Notes: generated from the sequence alone by a model not told the origin. Shown: positions 7,704-16,947, counted from the first letter of the stretch. The stretch is 64,000 nucleotides of DNA from Candidatus Latescibacterota bacterium (GCA_022821085.1 JAJEEG010000006.1:877330-941329); one strand, 5' to 3'. Translations and numbers: made by a program.

Positions 7704-9104
7704 ATGGTGGACAGATCCTACCTTTTCGACGATGACGCCATGCGCGACTTCATCGTGAACGGCTATCACGTGATCAGCGTGGACAAGCCGGTCGCGCTGC
7801 ACGACGACATTTACGAGAAAACGAAGGCAATCATCGACGAAGACGGGAATCCGGGAAACAACCTGTTGCCTCGCGTGCCCGAGATCCAGCAGGTCTACGA
7901 CGACCCCGGGGTGCAGGGCGCGCTGACGAGCCTGCTCGGACCGGATTACGTGATGCACGCCCACCGGCATCCGCACGTGAACCCACCGAACAGCCGGGGA
8001 GGCGCCTGGCACAAGGACAGCTACTGGGGTTACACCAAGGTGCGGGATCACCATCCGCGCTGGATCATGGCCATGTACTATCCCCAGGACACCCCGGTGG
8101 AAATCGGTCCGACGGGGGTAATCCCCGGGAGCCACTACATCGAGTCCCGCGAGGAGACCATCGGCGGGAACGGATCCGTCCCCGACGGGTTTCCCGCAAG
8201 CGGCAAAGCGGGTACCGTTACCATCATTCACTTCGACCTCTGGCACCGGGCGTTTCCGAACCAGACGGACAAGGTCCGCTACATGATGAAGTTCCAGTTT
8301 ACGCGGATGTCGGAGCCCGACCGCCCATGGTGGAACAGGCAACGCGACGATATCGACCTCGGCGACCTGTCGGACGATCCCCGGAGCGCCATGTGGCGGA
8401 ACATGTGGTACTGGCTTGCGGGCAACGGGTCGGCCGGGAGCAGGCAGGAAGACGGGGCACACGTCGAGGCGCTCGCCGGCGACCTGACCCACGAACTGGA
8501 ACAGAAACGCCTGCACGCGGCCTATTCGCTGGCGGAGTACGGGGAGGCCGCCCTTCCCCACCTGCTTGAAGCGCTACAGCACGAACAGGACGAGGTCCGG
8601 CGCGAAGCGTGCTACGGGCTCGGCGCGCTCGGCGAGGCGGCCGTCGAACCACTGGTTCCCCTGCTCGGTCACGGGAACGAACGTGTCCGGGGTTACGCCA
8701 TATACGCCCTGGGAGACATCCGTCATCACAATCCTTCTGTAGCGGAGCGCCTGGCAGGACTGTCAGACGACCCGTCGCCCTTTGTCCGCCAGAACGTGGC
8801 CGATGCCCTGGGCCAGAACAAGCTGGCCGCGGATTCGGCCGTTCCTGCGCTGGTCGGCATGATGAAGGACGAGGATGAGCAGGTGCGTTCCAGGAGTGCC
8901 TACGCGCTGGCCCGCTTCGGGGACGACGCCCAGTCGGCCATTCCGCATCTCGCGGACGCGTGCTACGATGAGAACCGGTACGTGCAGGGCCAGGCCGCCA
9001 TCGCCCTCGAGCAGATCGGCACGCCGGAAGCCCTGCGCACACTGCTGCACTGGCTGCAGGCCTCGCGGTGGTGCCCCCTGACGACGGCGAAGAGCACGTA
9101 CTAG
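7704..9104 (+). CDS. phytanoyl-CoA dioxygenase family protein fused to HEAT repeats
   Basis: A 466-residue, two-part protein. Residues 1 to about 205 are a phytanoyl-CoA dioxygenase (PhyH) type Fe(II)/2-oxoglutarate oxygenase, with H103-x-D105 (WHKDSYW), distal H181 (DLWHRAFPN) and the 2-oxoglutarate arginine candidate R192. Residues about 255-455 form at least five HEAT/PBS-lyase-type helical repeats, each with an A-x-x-A-L-x-x-(L/I)-G pattern (LHAAYSLAEYGEAALPHLLE, RREACYGLGALGEAAVEPL and others). The oxygenase half should hydroxylate an unknown substrate; the repeats probably bind a protein partner or substrate. AAGGAG at 7689-7694 lies nine bases from the ATG, so the start is secure. Confidence 0.88.
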   Translation: MVDRSYLFDDDAMRDFIVNGYHVISVDKPVALHDDIYEKTKAIIDEDGNPGNNLLPRVPEIQQVYDDPGVQGALTSLLGPDYVMHAHRHPHVNPPNSRGGAWHKDSYWGYTKVRDHHPRWIMAMYYPQDTPVEIGPTGVIPGSHYIESREETIGGNGSVPDGFPASGKAGTVTIIHFDLWHRAFPNQTDKVRYMMKFQFTRMSEPDRPWWNRQRDDIDLGDLSDDPRSAMWRNMWYWLAGNGSAGSRQEDGAHVEALAGDLTHELEQKRLHAAYSLAEYGEAALPHLLEALQHEQDEVRREACYGLGALGEAAVEPLVPLLGHGNERVRGYAIYALGDIRHHNPSVAERLAGLSDDPSPFVRQNVADALGQNKLAADSAVPALVGMMKDEDEQVRSRSAYALARFGDDAQSAIPHLADACYDENRYVQGQAAIALEQIGTPEALRTLLHWLQASRWCPLTTAKSTY

Positions 9105-9173
9105 GGTTCGGTCAAACCGGATTACCTGGTTGAATAGCGCGCCGTCGCTCGAAGTCGGGCTTGTTTCCGCCTG

Positions 9174-11114
9174 CTACCAGTCGTGTATCATGTGGCCCTG
9201 ACCGGGATAGAAAAGGGCATCCGCGATGAAGGACAGGACGATACCCAGGGTATAACCGAGCAGCACGCCCAGGAAGAACCGCTGGCCCGTGCGGTAGGCG
9301 CCGGTCCCGACCTTCAGCAGGATGAATTTGACGAGCCAGGCGAGGAAGACGGACAGGATCGAGTCCCGGATATTGCTGGCGAAGCAGATGGCGAATCCCA
9401 CCGGGGCGAGGGGCCACCAGACCAGCCAGTGCCGCAGCTTCAGCAGGACCAGGAAGATGACCGCGCCCGCCGCCATGAACCAGGGCTCGTTCTGCCCCAG
9501 GGACAGCGGGTTCTTCATCCAGGTCACGATCTCGTCGTAGTAGGAAGTGTTGAGTCCGGTGAACGCGCCACCACCGAAGTTATACGCCCCGACCGCATAT
9601 CCCGACTGAATCGAGTAAGCAACTGCGGTGACCATGCTCATCAGGAAGGTGGCGGTGAGCACGAGCAGCAGTCCCTTCTTCCGCGGCCAGAATCCATCGG
9701 TCAGGCGGTCGGCCAGCACGACCGATCCCATCCCCAGTCCGCGCCAGTTCCGCGCGTAGGCGCTCGCCAGGCCCAGTGACGTCAGGCTGGGTCCCGACAC
9801 ATTCCCCGATCCCAGGGACAGCACCGTGATCTGGTGCGCGTTCACGGGCAGATCGAGAAACACCACGCCCGTTTCCGCGATGACCTTCGTGGTGCCGAAG
9901 TAGAGGATGAACAGGAAGGCCAGGAAAACCGCCATCACCGGCAGGGACAGGCCGGACTGGTACAGCCAGGCGCAGATGAAGGCGGACCCCAGCAACAACC
10001 CGATCACGGCGGTCCGGTAGGATACGAGTTCCTTCGAATCGTCCGGTCCGGCGGCTCGTCCGAACGCTTTTCCGAATACCCCGATCAGGTGCCGCCGCGC
10101 GGCCCAGAGGCTGTACCCCACGTACACGAGAAACCCGCCGAAAAACTGCGCGTTGACGCCGCCGCTGCCGCCGGGACCGCTGCTGGCCGTGTTGAGCCCG
10201 ATGTAGTTCAGCGCGCCGATCTCGAAGAGACCCAGCATGAAGAAGACCCAGATGCTCAGGAGGATGTCGATGTTGATGAAGTATCCGAAGCAGAGCATGT
10301 AGGGGCTGATGCGAAGGGGGATGGAAGGGAACATCGGGCTCAGCTGGAGCGGCGTCTCGAAGAAGGTGCCCACGGGCAGCTGCGGTACGACGAGAGCGAA
10401 CGAGAAGATGTTCCAGACCGCGATGGCCAGCGCGAGGCCGAACCCTATCTGGAAGAGCCGGTCGTAGACCAGATTCGGCCAGCGGCCGGGCGATTGGTCC
10501 CCGGCGATGAGCTCAAGGGGGACCTGCGCGAGGGGAAAGGTGAGCCGCTCGTAATCCACCCACTGCTTCCGGAATATGGTCGCCACACAGGCGCCGACCA
10601 CGAATATCGCGACGAAAAAGCTCATCCACCACGCTACGGGTATGATCCAGGGCGTCCAGGGAATGGCCCCGCCCGGTGGCAGCCCTTCGTAGAACCACCC
10701 CATGGCGTTGTTCTGGTTGCTCGCCACGAGCCATCCCGGCAGATAGGGGTGGAACAACTCCGCCCACTGGTTCTCGGGCTGGGCGAAATAGAAGGGCGTC
10801 GAAATGATGGTCAGGAAATACGAAACGAAGGCCTTGCCGGGAATGAGGCTCGAAATGAGCAGGATGCAGAAGATCAGCGCGAGCTCGCGGCCGGTGAAGG
10901 CGGCCTGTTGGGCGATGCCCCGGACAAAGGGATTGTATACGAATACGACGAGCAGAAACAGGGCCAGGGCGGAGATGGGCAGATGGGCCACCGACATGCG
11001 GGACGAGTGCAGGATATAGGTCCCGTAGGTCACCCAGACGTTGAGGACGATGGCGAGGACCAGTCCCGTGGCCAGGGACCGGGTCGTGATTACGGAGTTT
11101 GGCGTTCCTGCCAC
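9174..11114 (-). CDS. large multi-pass membrane protein, OPT-like (DUF6784/DUF6785 type)
   Basis: About 646 residues with some fourteen hydrophobic segments. A membrane-inserted N-terminus starts after the chosen GTG at 11112-11114, which follows GGAGGT (11123-11118). The open frame extends 19 codons further, but that lies in the upstream sulfatase and has no ribosome site. The overall look resembles oligopeptide-transporter-like proteins often annotated as DUF6784/DUF6785, and a distant relative lies at 44177-46201. Presumably it moves a solute across the cytoplasmic membrane. It overlaps the sulfatase 3' end by 25 bases, so the two are translationally linked; the solute might be a product of the sulfatase (inference). 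Confidence 0.7.
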   Translation of the reverse strand: MAGTPNSVITTRSLATGLVLAIVLNVWVTYGTYILHSSRMSVAHLPISALALFLLVVFVYNPFVRGIAQQAAFTGRELALIFCILLISSLIPGKAFVSYFLTIISTPFYFAQPENQWAELFHPYLPGWLVASNQNNAMGWFYEGLPPGGAIPWTPWIIPVAWWMSFFVAIFVVGACVATIFRKQWVDYERLTFPLAQVPLELIAGDQSPGRWPNLVYDRLFQIGFGLALAIAVWNIFSFALVVPQLPVGTFFETPLQLSPMFPSIPLRISPYMLCFGYFINIDILLSIWVFFMLGLFEIGALNYIGLNTASSGPGGSGGVNAQFFGGFLVYVGYSLWAARRHLIGVFGKAFGRAAGPDDSKELVSYRTAVIGLLLGSAFICAWLYQSGLSLPVMAVFLAFLFILYFGTTKVIAETGVVFLDLPVNAHQITVLSLGSGNVSGPSLTSLGLASAYARNWRGLGMGSVVLADRLTDGFWPRKKGLLLVLTATFLMSMVTAVAYSIQSGYAVGAYNFGGGAFTGLNTSYYDEIVTWMKNPLSLGQNEPWFMAAGAVIFLVLLKLRHWLVWWPLAPVGFAICFASNIRDSILSVFLAWLVKFILLKVGTGAYRTGQRFFLGVLLGYTLGIVLSFIADALFYPGQGHMIHDW

Positions 11115-12448
11115 ACGACCTCCAGGGGATCGGGGATGGCGTAGGGCTTGACCCGCTGTTCGTGGAGCCAATCCGACAGGTAGTGATCCATCCGGTGCAG
11201 GATCTCCGGCTCATCATCGGCCAGGTTCCGCGTCTGGTACGGGTCGTTTCCCATGTCGTAGAGGGCCACCGGGTCGAACCGGTATCCGAAGTCGTCGTAG
11301 GTCCTGATCATGAGGTGATCGGGCGTCCGCACCGCCCGCTGCAGCGTGTACAGGCCGTGACCCCATACCAGGTAGTCGTGCAGGCGGCACTGTCCGGTGG
11401 CGAGTCCTTCCGCGAAGGACCGCCCGTCATAGTATTCCGGCACTTCGCCGCCGGCCAGTTCGATCAGCGTGGCGCTCAGATCCACGTTGTACAGCAGATC
11501 GCCGCAGGAGGACCCGGGCGGCGTAACCCCCGGCCACTTGACGATCAGCGGGATGCGGTGTATGCATTCGTCGGCGCAGACGTGGTCGCCGTAGATGCCG
11601 TGCTCCCCCATGGCCTCGCCGTGATCCGCCGAGATGATGACCGCCGTGTCGTCCAGGTCGCCCAGGTCGCCCAGGGCGTCCAGCACCTGCTGCACGTGAT
11701 GGTCGGTGTACCGGATCTCAGTGTCGTATCCGGTCACCATGTGATTCAGGTCGTCCGTGTTCCGGATGGCGTCCGGCATGTTCGGCGTGGGGCTCGGCCG
11801 GTCCCCGGGAAAGAGGTGGGACGCGGTGAACCACCCGTCTATCTCCTGGTGACCGCCTATCGCTTCTTCGTCGGGCCAGTCCACCGCCGGCGGATGGGCC
11901 GCCATGCGGTCGAACCCGTCTCGGGGCGCTTCGTAGACCCGGTGCGGGTCCCAGTAGTTGATGTACAAAAAGAAATCGTCCCGGTCTCCGTTCGCGGCGA
12001 TCCAGCGTAGCACGGCCTCGTTGACTTCGTCCGCCGTCTCCGATCCCGTCTTCAGGTTGGGCGAATGGAACTCCGTCCAGCCCAGTCCAAACCAGGTCGC
12101 GCAGTGCCGGGTGGGGAAGTTGGAGAAGCAGACGGTGTCGTATCCGTGCTGGCGCAGTTTTCTCTGCACCAGCTGGTTCCGCTCGTCGGGCCCGCCGTAA
12201 CGCTGCTCCAGGATATGCAGCCTGGAGGCCGGACCGCCGTGGGTCACCACGCCGTTGTTGATCCCGAAACGGCCCGTGATCCATCCGTGCCTCGACGGCA
12301 TGCAGGGAGAGTCCGCACAGTAGTACCGGTCGAAACGCATCCCCTGCGCGGCGATCTCGTCGATGGCGGGCGAGGTCGGCCGGCCATAGCCGTAGCAACC
12401 CAGGTGGTCGGGTCTCAGGCTGTCGATGTCGAAGAAGACGATGCGCAA
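11090..12448 (-). CDS. sulfatase (alkaline phosphatase superfamily, formylglycine type)
   Basis: A 452-residue sulfatase. Metal ligands D7/D9 lie in FFDIDSLRPDHLGCYG. The full formylglycine signature is present as C49-M-P-S-R53, followed by WITGRFG. Metal and active-site residues SADHGEAMGEHG lie near residue 275, and KWPG near residue 315 supports the family. C49 would be converted to formylglycine by a maturase encoded elsewhere; the enzyme hydrolyses a sulfate ester or sulfamate. No signal peptide is seen, so it is probably cytoplasmic. It starts at the ATG 12446-12448 and overlaps the downstream membrane-protein gene. Confidence 0.9.
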   Translation of the reverse strand: MRIVFFDIDSLRPDHLGCYGYGRPTSPAIDEIAAQGMRFDRYYCADSPCMPSRHGWITGRFGINNGVVTHGGPASRLHILEQRYGGPDERNQLVQRKLRQHGYDTVCFSNFPTRHCATWFGLGWTEFHSPNLKTGSETADEVNEAVLRWIAANGDRDDFFLYINYWDPHRVYEAPRDGFDRMAAHPPAVDWPDEEAIGGHQEIDGWFTASHLFPGDRPSPTPNMPDAIRNTDDLNHMVTGYDTEIRYTDHHVQQVLDALGDLGDLDDTAVIISADHGEAMGEHGIYGDHVCADECIHRIPLIVKWPGVTPPGSSCGDLLYNVDLSATLIELAGGEVPEYYDGRSFAEGLATGQCRLHDYLVWGHGLYTLQRAVRTPDHLMIRTYDDFGYRFDPVALYDMGNDPYQTRNLADDEPEILHRMDHYLSDWLHEQRVKPYAIPDPLEVVWQERQTP

Positions 12449-12483
12449 GGAGGATTACCGGTATCCTGTGCAGGTGAGAACCG

Positions 12484-13800
12484 CTAGGCCGCGATGGCCT
12501 TGTCGATGATGACCTTCATCTTGTCGCCGTGCTTGTGGCGGCCGGCGGCTTCGATGAGGGCTTCGATGGGCAGAAACCCGTTGTCCTGGAGCCAGTGGGC
12601 GATGGCGGCCAGGGCGGCGCCTTTAGATCCCCCCGTCTTCCGGAAGTCCCGGGTCACCAGGTTGGGTAGACCGTTCGGACCGGTCGGGCCAGGCAGACCG
12701 TTCGGACCGATCGGACCAGGCAGACCAGGCTGACCGGCCAACCCCGCAAGCTCGGGACCGAGTTTCGTATCCGCGATCACCAGGGTATGCTCGCCGATGC
12801 GGGACCGCACCTTGTCCAGTCCATCCTGCGATATGACGATCATGATGTCCGGACAGTCGATCCCGGTGTAGTGGATAGGCTGCCGGGAAAGGATCACTTC
12901 CGCGACGGAGAACCCGGTGCCGATGGTGATGGGATAGTCACCCTTCTTGGTGGCGGACAGGCCCGCGGTGATGCCTGCCGTGGAGAGCAGGTCCCCCGCG
13001 GACTGGATGGCCTCGCCGGCCGAGCCCGCGACGATGATCTCCAGGCGCCCGTCCAGGGGCGCTTCGCAGGTATGCTCGATCGGTTTCAACCCATCCAGGA
13101 GGGAGCGGCCGGTCATGCGATGCGGCAGGCCGACCGTGCGCGTGTTCCTGGTTACCACGCTCTCGTAGTCCGCCGTATCGTGCAGTTCCTGGACCTTCCT
13201 CATACCGTACGCCGGGCACATCTCGACGATCTCAATAAGCGAGAACCCCGGCGTGGACAGGGCTTCTTTCCAGAGTTCGGCCGTATCCTTGCCGATGAAC
13301 GTGCGCGCGGTGTAGGCCGCGCCGGCATTGTGGGCCAGCGCGCAGATGTCGTATCCCGGCACGGCCGCCTCGGGCCGGTCGGGCTCCTTGAACTCGGTGG
13401 AGGACAGCCCGCTGGTCTGGCCGCCCGTCATGCCGTAGACCATGTTGTTCTGCACGACGAGGGTGAGGTCCAGGTTGTGCCGGGCCGCCTCGAGCAGGTG
13501 CTGCAGTCCGATCGTGGCGCCGCCGTCGCCCTGCAGGGCGATGATCTTCTTGTCCGGATGCTCGAGTCCCATGCGGATGCCCATGGCAAGAGCGACCGCC
13601 CGGCCGTGGAGCCCGTGTATGGTGTGGCAGGTCAACAGCGGGTCCACGAGCCCCGTGCAGCCGATGTCGCTCACCACGATGACGTCGAGGGGGTGCACGC
13701 CCATGTCCGCGAGCGCCTTGCTCATGGACTTGTTGGCGACCGTATGACCACAGCCCGGGCAGTAGGGCATTTTCAGGTCGTTCAGGATGGCTTCCTGCAT
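12484..13800 (-). CDS. 2-oxoacid:ferredoxin oxidoreductase, beta subunit fused to a gamma domain, with a collagen-like insert
   Basis: A 438-residue fusion. Residues 1 to about 255 are the TPP-binding beta subunit, with C-P-G-C-G-H (C14, C17) plus further cysteines for a [4Fe-4S] cluster and G-D-G-G...N-N for TPP/Mg at about 96-125. Residues about 268-430 are a POR/KOR gamma domain (IIVAGSAGEAIQSAGDLL). About residues 352-380 hold nine Gly-X-Y triplets encoded by a 27-bp repeat. The enzyme oxidatively decarboxylates a 2-oxoacid to acyl-CoA and reduces ferredoxin in the cytoplasm. Upstream AAGGAG lies eight bases from the ATG, and the start overlaps the alpha-subunit stop by 19 bases. Confidence 0.85.
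   Translation of the reverse strand: MQEAILNDLKMPYCPGCGHTVANKSMSKALADMGVHPLDVIVVSDIGCTGLVDPLLTCHTIHGLHGRAVALAMGIRMGLEHPDKKIIALQGDGGATIGLQHLLEAARHNLDLTLVVQNNMVYGMTGGQTSGLSSTEFKEPDRPEAAVPGYDICALAHNAGAAYTARTFIGKDTAELWKEALSTPGFSLIEIVEMCPAYGMRKVQELHDTADYESVVTRNTRTVGLPHRMTGRSLLDGLKPIEHTCEAPLDGRLEIIVAGSAGEAIQSAGDLLSTAGITAGLSATKKGDYPITIGTGFSVAEVILSRQPIHYTGIDCPDIMIVISQDGLDKVRSRIGEHTLVIADTKLGPELAGLAGQPGLPGPIGPNGLPGPTGPNGLPNLVTRDFRKTGGSKGAALAAIAHWLQDNGFLPIEALIEAAGRHKHGDKMKVIIDKAIAA
12668..12737. repeat. 27-bp tandem repeat inside the oxidoreductase gene (encodes Gly-X-Y triplets)
   Basis: Units at 12668-12694 and 12695-12721 differ at a few bases; a partial third runs 12722-12737. They are in frame with the minus-strand gene and encode GLPGPxGPN nonapeptides, extended by GLA-GQP on the N-terminal side. 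Confidence 0.9.
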
Positions 13801-14915
13801 TGCCTTACTCCTTCCGCGATTTCCTGCGGCGTGATCATGTGGCCGATTTTGTTGACGCCGTGTATCCGGTCGTGCTGATGGTTTCCGTAGAGCAGTTCCC
13901 GCAGCAGGCCGACGATGTTTTCCTCGACGACGACGACGTGCGCGTACGACGCGAGCAGTTCGTAAATGCGAGGCGGTACCGGCAGCAGCGTCTTCATGAC
14001 CAGGAGCGATACGGGCTCACCACCCGCTCTCAGCAGGCCGACGGCCTCCCTGGCGGCTTCCGCCGAGATGCCATAGGTCAGGATGACCGTATCGGCGCCT
14101 TCGTCCCGATCGTGGTCGTAATAGGTGAAATCGTCGATGCTCTGTTCGATCTTGTTCTTGAGCCGCTCGGTATTGCCGAGGGCCTCGGGACTGTTCTTCT
14201 GGGTGATGCCTTCCATGTCGTGCGTCGATGAGTTCAGCCGTACCTGGTGCAGATCATTGCCCAGGGGCAGAAAGGGCGGCGCCAGGTTTCCGTTCACCCC
14301 GTAGGTCTTGTATTCCCCGTTCCCTTCGTGCATGTGGCGTTCCGCGCGCTCGACTTCCTTCAGGCCGGAAATGTCCATGTTCTGGTTGGTCATGACCATT
14401 TCCTTCGAGGTCAGCAACACGACCGGGGTGCGGAGATTGACCGCCGTGTGCACACTGGCCGCGGCCATGTCCCAGCAGTCGTTCAGGTTCGATGGGCAGA
14501 ACACCGGAAGCGAGTATCCTCCCGAGATGCATCCCCGGAGCAGGAGCAGATCTCCCTGGCCGCCCGTCGTGGCCGACCCGGTGCTCGGGCCCAGGCGCTG
14601 GGCGAGGATGATGACCATGGGCAGTTCCATCATGAAGGACATGTTGATCGATTCGATCATCAGGGCGAATCCGGGAAAAGCGGAGGCGGTGACGGGAAAC
14701 ACGCCCGATGAGGAGAATCCCGCGGCCCACTGCAGCGCCGTGATCTCGTCCGGGGCCTCGAGCGCGATGGGGATGCGCTGCTTCGCACCCGCGAAGAGCC
14801 AGTTGACGGGCGTGATGGGATACCCGATGTAGGCCCCTGCGCCGGCCCGGGCCATCGCCTCGATGATCAGCCTGGATCCGTCCAGGAAGACCATGCGTTC
14901 GTCAACCGTCGTCAT
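13782..14915 (-). CDS. 2-oxoacid:ferredoxin oxidoreductase alpha subunit
   Basis: About 377 residues with the pyruvate/2-oxoglutarate:ferredoxin oxidoreductase domain I (YIGYPITPVNWLF, EITALQWAAGFSSSG) and domain II. Conserved features are the SAFPGFALMIE loop and the QRLGPSTGSATTGGQGDLLL motif, which in this family contacts CoA and substrate. Unlike KorA proteins that carry an N-terminal gamma domain, this subunit lacks it; gamma is fused to the beta subunit instead. The ATG at 14913-14915 has GGGAG about ten bases upstream and overlaps the preceding gene by 14 bases. The substrate (pyruvate, 2-oxoglutarate or a branched-chain 2-oxoacid) cannot be assigned; the acyl-CoA dehydrogenase context makes branched-chain acids plausible. 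Confidence 0.87.
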   Translation of the reverse strand: MTTVDERMVFLDGSRLIIEAMARAGAGAYIGYPITPVNWLFAGAKQRIPIALEAPDEITALQWAAGFSSSGVFPVTASAFPGFALMIESINMSFMMELPMVIILAQRLGPSTGSATTGGQGDLLLLRGCISGGYSLPVFCPSNLNDCWDMAAASVHTAVNLRTPVVLLTSKEMVMTNQNMDISGLKEVERAERHMHEGNGEYKTYGVNGNLAPPFLPLGNDLHQVRLNSSTHDMEGITQKNSPEALGNTERLKNKIEQSIDDFTYYDHDRDEGADTVILTYGISAEAAREAVGLLRAGGEPVSLLVMKTLLPVPPRIYELLASYAHVVVVEENIVGLLRELLYGNHQHDRIHGVNKIGHMITPQEIAEGVRQCRKPS

Positions 14916-16947
14916 GGTGCGTACGCTCCCGCTCGTCTTGAATGGATTCCGCCACGATTTCGGCGATGTCCCGGACCCGCATGGGTTCGCCGGCACGCTT
15001 GTTGGCGTCGTTCATCATCCTGGCGCAGAAGGGACAGCCCACGGCCAGCGTGTCCGCCCCGGTTTCCCTGGCTTCCCGGAAGCGTTGGTCGCTGACCGCT
15101 TCCCTGCCTTCCTCTTCTTCTTTCCAGACCTGCGCACCGCCCGCGCCGCAACAGAAAGACCGGTTCCTGCTGCGGGCCATTTCCACCAGGGAAGGCCGGG
15201 CTGCCGCCAGCGCCTGGCGGGGCGCTTCGTATTCACCGCCGTGGCGGCCCAGGTAACACGGATCGTGATACGTGGTGGGCGTATCCTCACGCCCCGGCAT
15301 CGCGAGCCTGCCGGCCTTCGCCAGCTCGCCGATGAGTTGCGTGTGGTGCATGACCTCGAAGCGGCCCCCCAGCGCGCCGTACTCGTTCCCCAGGGTATGC
15401 AGGCAGTGGGGGCAGCCCGTGACGGTTTTCTTCCGGCCGGCACCCGCGGCATTCAGCGTCTCGATGTTCCCTTCGGCGGCTATACTGAAAAGATACTCGT
15501 TTCCGGCCCTTCGCGCCAGATCTCCCGTACAGGATTCGTCGTTTCCCAGCACGGCGAAGTCCACCCCCGCCCGATGCAGGACCGTGGCAATGGCCCTTGC
15601 CGTGTCCCGGGCACCGGGATCGAAGGCGCCGGCGCAGCCGACCCAGAACAGCACCTCGTAGTCCGGGTGTTCCGCGACGGTCGGCACCTTGAAGTCCAGT
15701 GTTTCGGTCCATTCCATCCGGTCGCCGGCCATCTGCCAGGGATTGCCGTTCCGCTCGATCCCGGTGAAGGCGCCTTTGAGTTCATTCGGAAACGCGCTCT
15801 CCATCAGCACCTGGTTCCGGCGCATGGCGAGGATGTCGAACATCGGTTCATTGCCGACCGGACAGGCCTCCGTGCAGGCTCCGCAGGCCGTGCAGGCCCA
15901 GAGGGCGCTTTCACTCATGGCGTAGCCCAGCATCGGTTCCGTGTCTTCCCCGCCCTTCGCCAGGTTTTTCATGTGATCGCGAAGGTGGTACCGCTTGTTT
16001 ACCTCCAGAGCCGCGGGAGACAGCTCCTTGCCCGTGGCATAGGCCGGACAGGCGTCCTGGCACCGGTTGCACATGATACAGGCGAAGGCGTCCGTGATAT
16101 GGGTCCGGTCCAGGTCGGTGATCCGGCCCGCGCCGAACTGTTCGATGGTCTCGTCTTCGAAATCCAGGGCATCCAGCGCGCCCGGACTGGTCCGTTCCGG
16201 GGAGGTCATCAGGTTGAAGGGGCCCATGAACAGGTGGGCGTGTTTCGAATAGGGGAACCAGGGCAGGAAGGCCAGCACCAGCCCGATGGCGATCCACCAG
16301 CTGGCATGCAGGCCGAAAGTCAGCAAGGAAGGCTCCACGCCCGTCCAGAGACCCGCTGCCAGCGACGCGAACGGCTGCCAGGGGTCCGCACCGTGTATGG
16401 CGATATCGAACGACGCGCCCAGGAACCGGAAGCCGACGTGGCCGAGGATGAACAATCCCACGATCAGGGAATCCCGCCTGATGCCGACGGTTGCCCGGGG
16501 ATGCAGCTTGACGTTGGGCGCGACGGCCAGGTCCGGGGATTTCACGATGAACCTGCGGATGAGCAGGGCAACCATGCCCGCCAGCGCGGCCAGGGTCAGG
16601 AGATCGACCAGCAGTCGATAGACCTGGCCGGCGGTCCCGTCCTCCAGAAAGACGAATCCGGTTACCAGGCCTTCCAACACGTCCACCAGGTTGACCGCCA
16701 TGTAGAGGATGAATGCCCACGCGATCCCGGTATGGGCGAGGGAAACCAGCGGCCGGTTGCGGATCATGTTGTTCTGGCCGGCCAGGGTCTTGACGCCGGT
16801 CAGCAGCCGGCCTGGAAGACCATTCCAGGCCAGGCGGCCCTGCCCCCGCTTAATCGTCCCGATCATGCGCCTGAAGGTGACGGATGCCAGGTACAGCGAG
16901 AAGACCGCGAGGAGGGCGAAGAGGATCTTTTCGTAGGGAGAAAGCAT
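14902..16947 (-). CDS. membrane heterodisulfide-reductase-like Fe-S oxidoreductase (ETF:quinone oxidoreductase type)
   Basis: About 681 residues. The N-terminal half carries roughly six membrane helices with histidines suited to a b-type heme domain (LAHTGIAW; FGLHASWWIAIG). Two [4Fe-4S] motifs follow (CIMCNRCQDACP and CTACGACTEACP), then two CCG/HdrD-like domains (VGCAGAFDPG; the last ending FCCGAGG). In fatty-acid and aromatic degraders, proteins of this layout sit beside etfBA and pass electrons from ETF to menaquinone (EMO type). The adjacent etfA, etfB and acyl-CoA dehydrogenase genes make that role likely. The ATG at 16945-16947 was preferred to a TTG ten codons upstream that lacks a ribosome site. 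Confidence 0.83.
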   Translation of the reverse strand: MLSPYEKILFALLAVFSLYLASVTFRRMIGTIKRGQGRLAWNGLPGRLLTGVKTLAGQNNMIRNRPLVSLAHTGIAWAFILYMAVNLVDVLEGLVTGFVFLEDGTAGQVYRLLVDLLTLAALAGMVALLIRRFIVKSPDLAVAPNVKLHPRATVGIRRDSLIVGLFILGHVGFRFLGASFDIAIHGADPWQPFASLAAGLWTGVEPSLLTFGLHASWWIAIGLVLAFLPWFPYSKHAHLFMGPFNLMTSPERTSPGALDALDFEDETIEQFGAGRITDLDRTHITDAFACIMCNRCQDACPAYATGKELSPAALEVNKRYHLRDHMKNLAKGGEDTEPMLGYAMSESALWACTACGACTEACPVGNEPMFDILAMRRNQVLMESAFPNELKGAFTGIERNGNPWQMAGDRMEWTETLDFKVPTVAEHPDYEVLFWVGCAGAFDPGARDTARAIATVLHRAGVDFAVLGNDESCTGDLARRAGNEYLFSIAAEGNIETLNAAGAGRKKTVTGCPHCLHTLGNEYGALGGRFEVMHHTQLIGELAKAGRLAMPGREDTPTTYHDPCYLGRHGGEYEAPRQALAAARPSLVEMARSRNRSFCCGAGGAQVWKEEEEGREAVSDQRFREARETGADTLAVGCPFCARMMNDANKRAGEPMRVRDIAEIVAESIQDERERTHHDDG

